Assembly (NCBI GenBank): GCA_949295005.1
Contig: CASFJL010000014.1
Location: 1 to 34,398 of the forward strand
DNA from: an uncultured Pseudomonadota bacterium
Lineage (GTDB): Bacteria > Pseudomonadota > Alphaproteobacteria > RF32 > CAG-239
DNA length: 34,398 bases
Direction: 5' to 3'
Shown piece by piece: positions 14,996 through 22,625 of the stretch (its first letter is position 1; each line of letters begins with the position of its first letter). The notes beneath the pieces are model-generated. The model was given only the letters and a program-made list of their open reading frames with translations, made no database searches and had not been told where the DNA came from. The translations under genes and the position numbers were made by a program.

Positions 14996-15572
14996 GGTAC
15001 CCTTCCTTTGCCATTTTATCCAAGACACTGTCAAACTCATCAAACAAGCCAAATTCTAGAGCTTTTCGATATTGCATACCGCGCAATTTACAGCCATCAT
15101 TGCGGTAGCTATATTCCATTTCAAGAAACTCACGCTCGCCGATTGTTTCTTTAAGCAAAGTCGTCATAATGTAGTCAACGGCTCTTTTGTAAGTGCTAAG
15201 TGTGTATTTGCATTTGTTTCGTTTGATGTCTTGCCTCATCAGCTCAACCTCTAAACACATAAACGCTTTGGGTGTTTCAGGTGTTTTGCTTTTGATTTCT
15301 TCTTTGTCTTGGTCGCTTAGTTCGGCAAGGATATGCGCGAGCTTAGGAAAAGTGGCAACTTTCTTGTATTTGAAAAGATTAAAACAAGCCTGTTTTAATT
15401 GAGCTTCCGAATAATCGCCTAATTCTTTCACCCATTGTTCAATGATTTTTTCAGGCTCTTGTCCTTCTTTGGGTTTTTTCAGCCAATTTGGCTCCCCGTA
15501 TAAATCATACAAGACTTCAAACACGCAGTTCATAACCTTATGTTTCTTATTCAACATATCAACTACAGACAT
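14988..15572 (-). CDS. replicative helicase loader-like protein (lambda P / G40P type)
   Basis: The 194-aa protein follows the initiator gene, the place of lambda P. Residues about 45-85 (EQWVKELGDYSEAQLKQACF, then FKYKKVATFPKLAHILAELS) have the pattern 'W...L.dy....l..A...y.....FPplA.i' typical of phage helicase loader or G39P-like proteins. The rest is helical and charged. It probably brings host DnaB to the origin. The start overlaps the initiator stop as TAATG, so the two are coupled. Confidence 0.6.
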   Translation of the reverse strand: MSVVDMLNKKHKVMNCVFEVLYDLYGEPNWLKKPKEGQEPEKIIEQWVKELGDYSEAQLKQACFNLFKYKKVATFPKLAHILAELSDQDKEEIKSKTPETPKAFMCLEVELMRQDIKRNKCKYTLSTYKRAVDYIMTTLLKETIGEREFLEMEYSYRNDGCKLRGMQYRKALEFGLFDEFDSVLDKMAKEGYHG

Positions 15573-16201
15573 TAGGCTATTCCTTTCGATTTTAGCAACT
15601 CAGCAAAAGTCTTTTTGGGAGCTTGTTCTTCAGAACTTTTTGATAAAATATCCGAATGTAATGAGGATATTTTATTTTTTAAACTATTCTTATATTCTTG
15701 AGTCGTGGTCGTTGGGCGGACTTTTGGCTGGTCGTTTGTTGGACATTTGTCAGACTTTTGGCTGGTCGCTGGTTGGACGTTTGTTAAGCATTTCTCTGAC
15801 TTTCGGCTGGTCATTGGCTGGTCATTTGCTGGTCGTTCGTTGGACATTTTGCTGGTCGCTGGTTGAATTTTGGTCTGGGAATCTTCATTTGTTGTATCTT
15901 GGAATAAGCTGTATTTTTTGATACTAATCAAAGAATATTGGTTGGTCGTTTTGATGGATATTACACCGGTCATTTTAAGCCTCTCAAGAGATGTCCTTAC
16001 TTGTCGCTCTGTCAGACATAATGCCTGTGCTAAATCGACTCTACTGGTTATGATTTGTCCGCGCAATACATCAATGTTTCTCCACCGCTTGTCTTCATAG
16101 TTGGCAGATAAAAGCAAGTGCATAAATACCCTAAAGGTATTTGCATCGCGATACCATTCCCATTCAGTTATTTGACGGTGAATTTTAACCCAGCCACTCA
16201 T
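15572..16201 (-). CDS. phage replication initiator (lambda O-like)
   Basis: This 209-aa protein opens MSGWVKIHRQITEWEWYRDA, the familiar start of O/DnaD-like phage initiators, and carries a winged helix (SRVDLAQALCLTERQVRTSL then ERLKMTGVISIKTTNQYSLI). Residues about 112-163 are a low-complexity linker with repeating NDQP/ATS/KS units, encoded by the DNA iterons at 15727-15857. The C-terminus is a short helical tail (KTFAELLKSKGIA). It should bind its own gene's iterons and open the origin, as lambda O does. Confidence 0.75.
   Translation of the reverse strand: MSGWVKIHRQITEWEWYRDANTFRVFMHLLLSANYEDKRWRNIDVLRGQIITSRVDLAQALCLTERQVRTSLERLKMTGVISIKTTNQYSLISIKKYSLFQDTTNEDSQTKIQPATSKMSNERPANDQPMTSRKSEKCLTNVQPATSQKSDKCPTNDQPKVRPTTTTQEYKNSLKNKISSLHSDILSKSSEEQAPKKTFAELLKSKGIA
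15727..15857. repeat. six iterons inside the initiator gene, probable replication origin
   Basis: GCTGGTC occurs at 15727, 15761, 15806, 15817, 15828 and 15851 (plus strand), with spacings 34, 45, 11, 11 and 23 bp, close to multiples of one helical turn. A second short repeat, TTGGACRTTTG, is interspersed. A very AT-rich stretch (about 15652-15705) flanks the array on the downstream side of the gene and could be the unwinding element. Lambda ori has the same layout inside gene O. Confidence 0.7.
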
Positions 16202-16224
16202 AGGAAATATTCCAAGAAAAAAGG

Positions 16225-16425
16225 TTATTTCCTAACAATATTTGTATTTTTAGCTATATTTTCGCGTTCAAACGCAATAATACTATCGAGAGAATATAAA
16301 ATTTTTCTGCCGATTTTGATAAAATGAGGACCAAATCCGTTGGTTCGCCAATGTTCAATCGTGTTGGGGTTGAGTTTCCAGCGCTGTGATAATTCCTTTG
16401 TTGTTAAGTATTTTGTATCTGTCAT
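16225..16425 (-). CDS. AlpA/excisionase-like HTH protein
   Basis: The 66-aa product is a MerR-type winged HTH of the AlpA/Xis group: YLTTKELSQRWKLNPNTIEH, then a wing with GFGPHFIKIGRKILYSLDSI. Such proteins direct excision or regulate integrase. AAGGAAAAAATT before the ATG at 16425 gives the start and rejects the longer frame to 16467. It lies 23 bases before the initiator gene, so it is the first gene of the early operon. Confidence 0.75.
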   Translation of the reverse strand: MTDTKYLTTKELSQRWKLNPNTIEHWRTNGFGPHFIKIGRKILYSLDSIIAFERENIAKNTNIVRK

Positions 16426-16492
16426 AATTTTTTCCTTAAAAAAGTTGAAATTTAGTTTCAACTTCATTTTTCTGAAAAAAATTATGATTTAT

Positions 16493-16600
16493 AAGTCGGA
16501 TAGGTCAGAATAAAACTCGGATTTCCTCGGATATTGAATTATCTAAACTCTTTAATCTCTTGAAATTTAGAATTTTTTACATCGGATGATTGTCCGACTT
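16493..16600. promoter_or_regulatory. operator-like repeats upstream of the AlpA-like gene
   Basis: AAGTCGGA (16493-16500) and TCCGACTT (16593-16600) form an 8-bp inverted repeat 92 bp apart. CGGAT recurs at 16497, 16518, 16528 and 16583, two of them ten bp apart. The array fills the gap between the 218-aa protein and the AlpA-like gene and may bind a repressor or the excisionase. Confidence 0.4.
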
Positions 16601-16620
16601 AATGCTTTTTATCTTGTGAA

Positions 16621-17277
16621 TTAATCTATATTTAATCTGTAATATCCTTTAGCTTTATATAAAATTCTTTCCGAGATAGGGTGAGATTTGAATAAATCCA
16701 TTAAGTGTTGAGTTCTTGCTCCACAATCAAATAGAATGTTTTTTCCAAGAACCCATGGATTATCAGACAAAGCGGCCTGATATAATATTTTGATAATGCG
16801 AGCTTGTAGTGGTCCAAAACAAAAATGAGTTTTATGTATTGTCAAAACATTATCGCTGAGTTCAGATTGTTTGTTGGTATCAAATAGAGGCAATTCTTCT
16901 TCATAAGATAGTTGGTGTGTTTTTTCAAAACATTGCAGATCCTTTAAAAAAATCATCAAATCTATTCGTTTGATGATAATTTTTTGTGGTTGGATTAAAA
17001 ATTCTTCCGTTTGTCCATCGTCAGAGATGAATTTATTAATTGCTTGTTTGTGATGTCTGAATAAGAAATGACAATCATCAGGGGAGATACATTTACACCC
17101 CGAATAGGTAACACTATTACGGGGTGCTTGTTCTTTGGTACTTAATTTTACGGAAAATACTTTAATATAAACCGGTATCAGACCATTTTCTATACAATAT
17201 TCAACATCTTTTACACTTCGGTGCCATCTGTTGGACACTTCGTTAAGATAAAAATAGTTCTTTATTGGAAATGGCAT
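16621..17277 (-). CDS. unrecognised 218-aa protein with HTH-like ends, possible phage regulator
   Basis: I do not recognise the family. The N-terminus (YFYLNEVSNRWHRSVKDVEY, then ENGLIPVYIKV) looks like a MerR/AlpA-type recognition domain. The C-terminal 70 residues (GPLQARIIKILYQAALSDNP, then TQHLMDLFKSHPISERILYK) look like a winged helix of the sort used to read DNA. In between are CKC and a DD-rich linker. AAGGAT before the ATG at 17277 supports this start over a TTG. It lies between integrase and AlpA-like gene, where phages keep immunity or integration control genes. No classical CI-type repressor exists elsewhere in the window, so it is a candidate for that job. Confidence 0.5.
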   Translation of the reverse strand: MPFPIKNYFYLNEVSNRWHRSVKDVEYCIENGLIPVYIKVFSVKLSTKEQAPRNSVTYSGCKCISPDDCHFLFRHHKQAINKFISDDGQTEEFLIQPQKIIIKRIDLMIFLKDLQCFEKTHQLSYEEELPLFDTNKQSELSDNVLTIHKTHFCFGPLQARIIKILYQAALSDNPWVLGKNILFDCGARTQHLMDLFKSHPISERILYKAKGYYRLNID

Positions 17278-17385
17278 TTTTTTACAATCCTTAATACTAA
17301 TTATCAATTTACTACTATGAATAGTAAAACTTATTATATATATCCTTTAAGTATAGTCAAGCAACTGATAATTGCATATTAGGAT

Positions 17386-18561
17386 TTAGAAATTTATAAC
17401 TTCCGATAAAGTATTTGCCACATCAAATACCGGTTTACTTGCTAAATGGGCATAATGTTTTACCATGGCTGTAGATTTATGTCCTAGCATTTGTGCGATT
17501 GCCGCTTCGCTATGTCCGTTTGTAATTGCAATACTTGCCGCGGTATGTCTTAAATCGTGAACTCTAAAATTTTTGATGTTTGCATTTTTCATTATAGTAT
17601 GCCAAGCGGTTTTGAAATCAATATTATGTCCTTGGAAGTTTCTTCCTTTGATAATATATTCGGACAATTCTCGTTCTGGTCGCTGATATAACTCTTTTAA
17701 AATTTCTACGGCTTTACTGTTTAAAAAAATTGTCTTTTTTCCTGTTTTGCTGGTTGGTAAATTGATTAAATGATTGTCAAAATCAACCCATTCCCATTTA
17801 CAAGTGAGAATCTCATTTTTTCTGGCGGCGGTTAAAAGAAGTAGTCTAATGGCGGCAACAGTATATACCATTTCTGGTTTTCTTGTTTCTGCATCCCTTA
17901 ATTCTTTCGTAAAACGAACCATTTCTTCAGAGCTTAAATATCTAATTCTCAAATCTTCTTTATACCTTTGTACACACCTGCAAGGATTGGTGTGAGGAGG
18001 TCTTAGATTCCATTTTTCCATAAGGTTAAAAAGTAGATTTAATAAACTTAATGTTCTGTTAGCATTGTACTTAACTCTTGCTAAAGACCTATGCAAATGT
18101 TCAATATCAAGATTATTAATATCGGTTATTTTTCGATTTCCTAAAACCGGCTTTATATATAATCGCCACAAAGGTTCTGTATGTTTTAGGTAATTTTCTT
18201 TGTTTTCTTTCAAACTTGCGTAATCTTTTACATATAATTCCCAAAATTCAGTTAAAGTATCAGCTTCTCTTAGAGATGCTTTTTCTGCTTGAGGATCTTT
18301 ACCTTCGTGAATCATTCTGAAAAGTTTGGCGGCTTCTTCTCTGGCTTCTTTACAACTTAAATTTTGAATATCTCCAAAAATATACCAGCGCTGAACACCA
18401 CTTCTTCCACCCATAGCAGTTCTATATTTGATAATGTATTTTTTTTGGCCATTAGGAATAACTTTTAAGGCAAAGCCTTTTACCATATCGTCCCAAATAT
18501 AATAAATCTTTTCTTTGATTTCAGCATTGTTAATAACTGTAGTGGTTAAAACTGTCATCAT
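17386..18561 (-). CDS. tyrosine integrase
   Basis: The 391-aa integrase has an arm-binding N-terminal domain of the P4-integrase kind (MVKGFALKVIPNGQKKYIIK), a core-binding helical domain (about 100-200) and a complete catalytic domain. The catalytic residues are Arg247 (TAARKNE), Lys272 (TSKTGKK), His335 and Arg338 (HDLRHT), His361 (LGHKS) and Tyr370 (KHYAHL). GGAGAAAA precedes two adjacent ATGs at 18561 and 18558. It is next to a tRNA-Thr gene, the usual attachment target. All residues are intact, so the element could still be able to excise. Confidence 0.93.
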   Translation of the reverse strand: MMTVLTTTVINNAEIKEKIYYIWDDMVKGFALKVIPNGQKKYIIKYRTAMGGRSGVQRWYIFGDIQNLSCKEAREEAAKLFRMIHEGKDPQAEKASLREADTLTEFWELYVKDYASLKENKENYLKHTEPLWRLYIKPVLGNRKITDINNLDIEHLHRSLARVKYNANRTLSLLNLLFNLMEKWNLRPPHTNPCRCVQRYKEDLRIRYLSSEEMVRFTKELRDAETRKPEMVYTVAAIRLLLLTAARKNEILTCKWEWVDFDNHLINLPTSKTGKKTIFLNSKAVEILKELYQRPERELSEYIIKGRNFQGHNIDFKTAWHTIMKNANIKNFRVHDLRHTAASIAITNGHSEAAIAQMLGHKSTAMVKHYAHLASKPVFDVANTLSEVINF

Positions 18562-18735
18562 TTTTCTCCATAAAAAATTAACCTTTCGTTAATATTCTAG
18601 CTTATGGGTGGTCGGAAGCAAGCTCTTTTTTAGGAAAATCAATAACTTACATCTAAAAACAGCTTAATCCATAAAAATATGTTGATAAATTTGATGCGTG
18701 ATAAACTATTGAATTTTAATGATAATTTCGGGGTG

Positions 18736-18755
18736 GTGGTAGCTCGGTGGTAGCT
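18736..18755 (+). repeat. 20-bp inverted repeat, left copy (tandem 11-mers)
   Basis: The 20 bases are two imperfect tandem 11-mers, GTGGTAGCTCG and GTGGTAGCTTG. An exact inverted copy lies at 18988-19007, on the other side of the tRNA gene. Tandem short motifs on either side of an attachment core are typical of integrase arm sites. Confidence 0.75.
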
Positions 18756-18808
18756 TGAGCCATAAAAAGGGGATAAAAACGCTATTTTTGAGTTGAATTT
18801 AATAGGCT

Positions 18809-18843
18809 AAATAAAAGAAAAAGCCCTTGAAATTCAAGGGCTT
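18809..18843 (-). terminator. terminator of the tRNA-Thr gene
   Basis: An 11-bp perfect stem (AAGCCCTTGAA with its complement, 18821-18843) is followed leftward by TTTCTTTTATTT. It lies seven bases after the CCA end of the tRNA gene. Confidence 0.85.
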
Positions 18844-18849
18844 GGAAAC

Positions 18850-18925
18850 TGGTGCCGATTGAGAGACTCGAACTCCCGACCAATCGATTACAAATCGATT
18901 GCTCTACCAACTGAGCTAAATCGGC
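18850..18925 (-). tRNA. tRNA-Thr (anticodon UGU)
   Basis: The 76-nt sequence folds into a full cloverleaf: acceptor stem GCCGATT/AATCGGC, D arm GCTC/GAGC, anticodon stem ATCGA/TCGAT with loop TTTGTAA, T arm GGGAG/CTCTC with TTCGAGT, and an encoded CCA. It reads ACA codons. It is next to the integrase, so it is the likely attachment site or is carried by the element. Confidence 0.95.
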
Positions 18926-18987
18926 AATAAAAAATCTAAATTTTTAAATTCAGCTCTATACATTACTTTACAATAATAATTCTGCCG

Positions 18988-19007
18988 AGCTACCACCGAG
19001 CTACCAC
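18988..19007 (-). repeat. 20-bp inverted repeat, right copy
   Basis: This is the exact reverse complement of 18736-18755. Together they bracket the tRNA-Thr gene symmetrically, about 95 bp and 60 bp from its ends. If they are integrase arm sites, the tRNA lies within the element's own attachment region. Confidence 0.75.
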
Positions 19008-19125
19008 GCCTATTACTGTTAGCTCCATTTGGCGACTCCTACATACAGCTCAATTTTAGTACAATTTGTTGTTTATAAAAGAAAAATACCTAAAATCAAT
19101 CCTTTACAAACACCGCTTGGAACGG

Positions 19126-19163
19126 TTACAAATCAGTAGCTCTACCAACTGAGCTATGTCGGC
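19126..19163 (-). pseudogene. 5' half of a second tRNA-Thr, broken in the anticodon loop
   Basis: Positions 1-38 of a tRNA are intact: GCCGACA acceptor strand, D arm identical to that of the neighbouring tRNA-Thr, and anticodon loop TTTGTAA. At the loop's last base the match ends, with no 3' anticodon stem, T arm or acceptor partner. Breakage exactly at the anticodon loop is a hallmark of tyrosine-integrase crossover in tRNA genes. Confidence 0.8.
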
Positions 19164-19198
19164 ATCAACGAAAGAGTTTATAACTTATCATTTTTTCT

Positions 19199-19227
19199 TT
19201 GTCAATAATATTTTTTTTGATTATGCT
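19199..19227 (+). promoter_or_regulatory. promoter of the peptidase E gene
   Basis: TTGTCA (19199-19204) and TATGCT (19222-19227) are 17 bp apart, 26 bp before the ATG. Confidence 0.45.
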
Positions 19228-19252
19228 AATTTTTGTTTTATAGGAGGCAAAA

Positions 19253-19951
19253 ATGGGGAAAATCATAGCTATCGGCGGTGGAGAAATCGGTAAGACCAAA
19301 CTTATGCCCGACGGAACTCTCAAAACTTTTCCAATTCAGACCATGGAAATTGATATGGCTCTTGTGCAAATGGCAAACAAACCTCAGCCCAAAGTGTTAT
19401 TTTTACCAACTGCCTCTCAAGATAATCCCTCATATATTCAACTCTTTTATCAATATTATGGCGATAAACTCGGTTGTTTGGTCGATGATTTGCAACTTAT
19501 CTCTCAAACGTATTCAGATGACGAAATTCGTACTAAAATAGAAAATGCCGATATTATTTATGTGGGTGGCGGTGATACACGTTTGATGCTTGAAATCTGG
19601 CGCAAACATCATTTGGATATTTATCTCAAAAAAGCTTATGAAAAAGGCACCATTCTTGCCGGATTGAGCGCCGGTGCGGTTTGCTGGTTTGAATATTATG
19701 CTAATACCGATTATATGGAAACAGAGAATCTGCCGCTAGGTTTGTTAAATGGTTTGGGTTTTATTTCCGGTTTTGCAATGCCGCATTTTGATATTTTGCC
19801 ATCATCTTTAAAACAAGATATTATCTCTTTGCTCAAACAGAAAAATTTAAGCGGTTTTGGCATTGATGAATGTGCCGCTTTGTTTTTTGATGACGGAAAA
19901 ATATCAATTCTTTCTTCTCAAAACCAAAAAACGGTGGTAAAACTGCCTTAG
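19253..19951 (+). CDS. peptidase E-like S51 family serine peptidase
   Basis: The 232-aa protein has the S51 fold: MGKIIAIGGGEIGKTK at the N-terminus, ADIIYVGGGDTRLMLEIWRK, and the nucleophile elbow AGLSAGAVCWF with Ser139. His178 in AMPHFD is the likely base. Family members (E. coli PepE) are cytosolic and cleave dipeptides beginning with Asp; cyanophycinase is a relative. An AGGAGG five to six bases before the ATG marks the start. It is the first host gene after the attachment region and appears monocistronic. Confidence 0.85.
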   Translation: MGKIIAIGGGEIGKTKLMPDGTLKTFPIQTMEIDMALVQMANKPQPKVLFLPTASQDNPSYIQLFYQYYGDKLGCLVDDLQLISQTYSDDEIRTKIENADIIYVGGGDTRLMLEIWRKHHLDIYLKKAYEKGTILAGLSAGAVCWFEYYANTDYMETENLPLGLLNGLGFISGFAMPHFDILPSSLKQDIISLLKQKNLSGFGIDECAALFFDDGKISILSSQNQKTVVKLP

Positions 19952-19983
19952 TTTATATTTATTCTATGTTCGGAGATGTGTTG

Positions 19984-20349
19984 ATGTCGGAAGATAAAAA
20001 GTTGCATAATCATAATCAAAATGCCGAAAAGATGATTGAGAAAATGCCAGAAAATAAAGATTTTGAAAAAGTTTCGGCGCTCTTCCAACTCATCAGCGAC
20101 CCGACACGCCTTAAAATTATGTGGCTTTTGTGCCATTGTGAAGAATGTGTTAATGATATTGCCTGCGCCGTTAATATGAGTGCGCCGGCAGTTTCTCATC
20201 ACCTGCGTTTGCTCAAACAAGCAGGCCTCTTGTCCAGCCGCCGAGAGGGCAAAGAAATGTATTATAAACTCTCAGATGATGCCCAAGCGCAACTCTTACA
20301 CCGCTCCATTGATGATATTTTTGATATTCAGTGCCCAATAAACAATTAA
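19984..20349 (+). CDS. ArsR/SmtB-family metal-sensing repressor
   Basis: The 121-aa winged-helix protein has the family core: FQLISDPTRLKIMWLL, the metal-site helix CHCEECVNDIAC, recognition helix SAPAVSHHLRLLKQAG and the wing RREGKEMYYKL. The thiol cluster Cys50, Cys52 and Cys55 (plus Cys61) in the helix before the HTH is the alpha3 site of CadC/ArsR-type sensors. The alpha5 His/Asp site of zinc sensors is not well kept. That favours Cd/Pb/Zn or As/Sb as inducer, and the adjacent P1B-2 ATPase favours the former. GGAG eight bases before the ATG at 19984 beats the upstream ATG at 19966. Operator palindromes overlap its stop codon. Confidence 0.88.
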   Translation: MSEDKKLHNHNQNAEKMIEKMPENKDFEKVSALFQLISDPTRLKIMWLLCHCEECVNDIACAVNMSAPAVSHHLRLLKQAGLLSSRREGKEMYYKLSDDAQAQLLHRSIDDIFDIQCPINN

Positions 20350-20419
20350 ATGGTTGTTTAATTGTTCTTGACAAGATTATTTTTTATGATACAATTAAAC
20401 ATATATTTAATTGTTTAAT
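20341..20419 (+). promoter_or_regulatory. promoter and two operators for the metal-efflux genes
   Basis: TTGACA (20368-20373) and TACAAT (20390-20395) are 16 bp apart. A palindrome AACAATTAAA/TTTAATTGTT (20341-20366) lies just upstream, and ATTAAACA/TGTTTAAT (20394-20419) covers the -10 and start region. Both share the TTAAACAATT half-site expected for an ArsR-type repressor. The first overlaps the regulator's stop codon. Confidence 0.8.
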
Positions 20420-20429
20420 GGAGAGAGCC

Positions 20430-20648
20430 ATGTTAAAGACTTATAAATTAGAGAATTTGGATTGCGCGCATTGTGCTGCCAAACTCGAATCCGCTTTTAA
20501 TGAAATTGAGGGTGTGATTAAAGCATCGGTTAACTTTATGGCACAAAAATTGGTGCTTGAAATGGAAGATGAAAAAGTTGATTCCGTGTTGAAAGAAGTG
20601 GAAAAAGTCAAAAACAAAATTGAACCCGACTGCGAAATTATTTTCTGA
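20430..20648 (+). CDS. heavy-metal-associated (HMA) domain protein
   Basis: The 72-aa single-domain protein has the ferredoxin-like HMA fold with the metal-binding motif DCAHCA (Cys12 and Cys15). It probably delivers Zn, Cd or Pb to, or regulates, the ATPase encoded 14 bases downstream, which has no HMA domain of its own. GGAGAGAGCC before the ATG at 20430 marks the start; longer upstream readings cross the promoter. Confidence 0.85.
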   Translation: MLKTYKLENLDCAHCAAKLESAFNEIEGVIKASVNFMAQKLVLEMEDEKVDSVLKEVEKVKNKIEPDCEIIF

Positions 20649-20662
20649 TAGGAGAATGACTT

Positions 20663-22519
20663 ATGACAAAAAAGCTCAAGAGAAATCTTAAACTTATTTT
20701 GATTGCGCTCATCTTTTTTATGGTTGGGATGCTAGCTCCTCTGCCTGATATTTATGAAAAAGGTGTTTTTGTCATAAGCTTTTTAATCGTGGGTTTGCCA
20801 ATATTAAAACGTGCCGGAAAAAATATTATTCACGGGCAGGTTTTTGATGAAAACTTCTTGATGTCTTTGGCAACAATCGGAGCTTTTGCTTTGCAAGATT
20901 TTGCTGAGGCTGCGGCTGTAATGCTATTCTACCAGGTGGGAGAATTTTTTCAAAGCTATGCGGTTAATCAATCGCGAAAATCGATTGCCGAGTTGATGGA
21001 TATTCGCCCCGATTATGCCAATTTGCAAAAAGGAGAGGAGATTATCAAAGTTTCTCCGGAAGAGGTGAAAGTCGGTGATTTGATTGTTATTCGCCCCGGA
21101 GAACGTGTTCCTCTTGACGGTGAAATTGTTGAAGGTTTTTCTTCTTTAGACACGGCGGCTTTGACCGGTGAATCTTTACCACGAGATGTGGAAAAAGGCG
21201 ATGAGGTGGTGAGCGGTTGCATTAATCAGACCGGTGTTTTGACCGTGAAAGTCAGTAAAGAATTTGCCAATTCAACGATAGTCAAAATTTTGGATTTGGT
21301 CGAAAACGCATCTTCAAAAAAAGCTAATTTGGAAAACTTTATTACCCGCTTTGCCCGCTATTATACGCCGACCGTGGTGATTGTGGCCGTATTGCTTGCC
21401 ATATTGCCGCCAATGTTTATGGCTTCCGAAACTTTTTCTGATTGGCTCTATCGCGCAATTACATTCTTGGTTATTTCTTGCCCGTGCGCGCTGGTGATTT
21501 CCGTGCCGCTCAGCTTTTTCGGCGGATTGGGTGCCGCATCTAAGGCCGGTATTTTAATCAAAGGCAGTAACTATCTCGAGGCTTTGGCTCATGCTGAAAC
21601 GATAGTTTTTGACAAGACCGGAACTCTGACTAAAGGTAACTTTAAGGTGATGGATATTCATGCCACCAACGGACATCCCGAAAAAGTTTTGGAAACAGCT
21701 GCTTATGCCGAGGCATTCTCCACACATCCGATTGCGCTTTCCATCAAAGAAGCGTATGGCAAAAAGATTGATGAGAAAAAAGTTGCCGATTTGCAAGAAA
21801 TTCACGGTCAAGGTATGACTTTGAGGCTGAAAAACAAACATATTGCCGTTGGTAATGTTAGATTGATGCAAAATCTCAACATTGAATGCCCAAAACTCAA
21901 TGTTATCGGTACGGTGATTTTTGTGGCTGAAGAAGGCAAATATGTGGGGCATTTGGTGATTGCCGATGAGATTAAAGAAGATGCGGCGCATGCTTTGCAA
22001 ATCTTAAAAGAAAACGGGGTATCGCGAACTGTGATGTTGACCGGAGACCGCAAAGAAATTGCCCTCAAAATTGCCGAAGAATTGCGGATTGATAAGGTTT
22101 ATGCCGAGCTTTTGCCGGTTGATAAAGTTAATCAACTCGAGGAGATTTTAGCGAACAAAGAACAAGGCGGACAACTCATTTATGTGGGGGATGGTATTAA
22201 TGATGCGCCGGTGTTGGCTCGTTCTGATGTCGGTATTGCCATGGGCGGTATCGGTTCCGATGCAGCGATTGAAGCCGCCGATGTGGTGATTATGACCGAT
22301 GAACCTTCTAAAATTGCCGAGGCTATGAAAATATCTGCCGGTACACTTGCCATCGCAAGACAAAACGTGGTCTTTGCCATTGGGGTTAAACTCATTATCT
22401 TGGGCTTAGGTGCTTTAGGATATGCCTCAATTTGGGCAGCGGTATTTGCCGATGTGGGTGTTGCCGTGATTGCTATCTTAAATGCCATGCGCGCTTTGTT
22501 CTTGGCTAATAAAAAATAA
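20663..22519 (+). CDS. P1B-type heavy-metal-exporting ATPase (Zn/Cd/Pb class)
   Basis: The 618-aa membrane pump has all P-type ATPase motifs: actuator TGES (AALTGESLP), the CPC ion-binding motif at residues 273-275 in SCPCALVIS, the phosphorylated Asp317 in DKTGTLT, the HP pair in STHPIALS, MLTGDRKEIA, and the hinge GDGINDAPVL. TM7 Lys (VKLIILGLG) and TM8 Asp (DVGVAVIAILNA) fit the P1B-2 class that exports Zn, Cd and Pb. It lacks the usual N-terminal HMA domain, supplied as a separate gene. AGGAG before the ATG sets the start. Confidence 0.9.
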   Translation: MTKKLKRNLKLILIALIFFMVGMLAPLPDIYEKGVFVISFLIVGLPILKRAGKNIIHGQVFDENFLMSLATIGAFALQDFAEAAAVMLFYQVGEFFQSYAVNQSRKSIAELMDIRPDYANLQKGEEIIKVSPEEVKVGDLIVIRPGERVPLDGEIVEGFSSLDTAALTGESLPRDVEKGDEVVSGCINQTGVLTVKVSKEFANSTIVKILDLVENASSKKANLENFITRFARYYTPTVVIVAVLLAILPPMFMASETFSDWLYRAITFLVISCPCALVISVPLSFFGGLGAASKAGILIKGSNYLEALAHAETIVFDKTGTLTKGNFKVMDIHATNGHPEKVLETAAYAEAFSTHPIALSIKEAYGKKIDEKKVADLQEIHGQGMTLRLKNKHIAVGNVRLMQNLNIECPKLNVIGTVIFVAEEGKYVGHLVIADEIKEDAAHALQILKENGVSRTVMLTGDRKEIALKIAEELRIDKVYAELLPVDKVNQLEEILANKEQGGQLIYVGDGINDAPVLARSDVGIAMGGIGSDAAIEAADVVIMTDEPSKIAEAMKISAGTLAIARQNVVFAIGVKLIILGLGALGYASIWAAVFADVGVAVIAILNAMRALFLANKK

Positions 22520-22625
22520 TCTTTTACGATTTCTGTGGACAAAGTTTCTTTAATACTATTGTTGATTTTATAAGTTGTGTTATCTATATTTTAATTGTTG
22601 CAATAATAGTTGAGAAGTTTGAAAA

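Larger units (their letters stand above)
18926..19252. other. 327-bp intergenic stretch at the prophage-host boundary
   Basis: There is no gene here. It holds the right copy of the 20-bp inverted repeat, two TTACAAA motifs (19104-19110 and 19126-19132) separated by CACCGCTTGGAACGG, the broken tRNA-Thr half and the promoter of the peptidase E gene. The rest is AT-rich and featureless to me. Confidence 0.6.

Noticed and set aside
15727-15857. Possible CRISPR array
   Set aside because: The repeats are only seven bases with spacings of 11-45 bp inside a coding gene, which is an iteron pattern and not CRISPR.
15442-15921. A rightward open frame with W-S-L-x-G-R/H-L-L repeats across the iteron region
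   Set aside because: It is antisense to the initiator and loader genes, has no RBS, and its repeats come from the GCTGGTC iterons.
19126-19163. A second functional tRNA-Thr
   Set aside because: The 3' anticodon stem, T arm and acceptor partner are absent, so it cannot fold into a tRNA.
21554-22000. Leftward open frames opposite the metal ATPase
   Set aside because: Antisense shadows: the plus-strand ATPase has every P-type motif in order.
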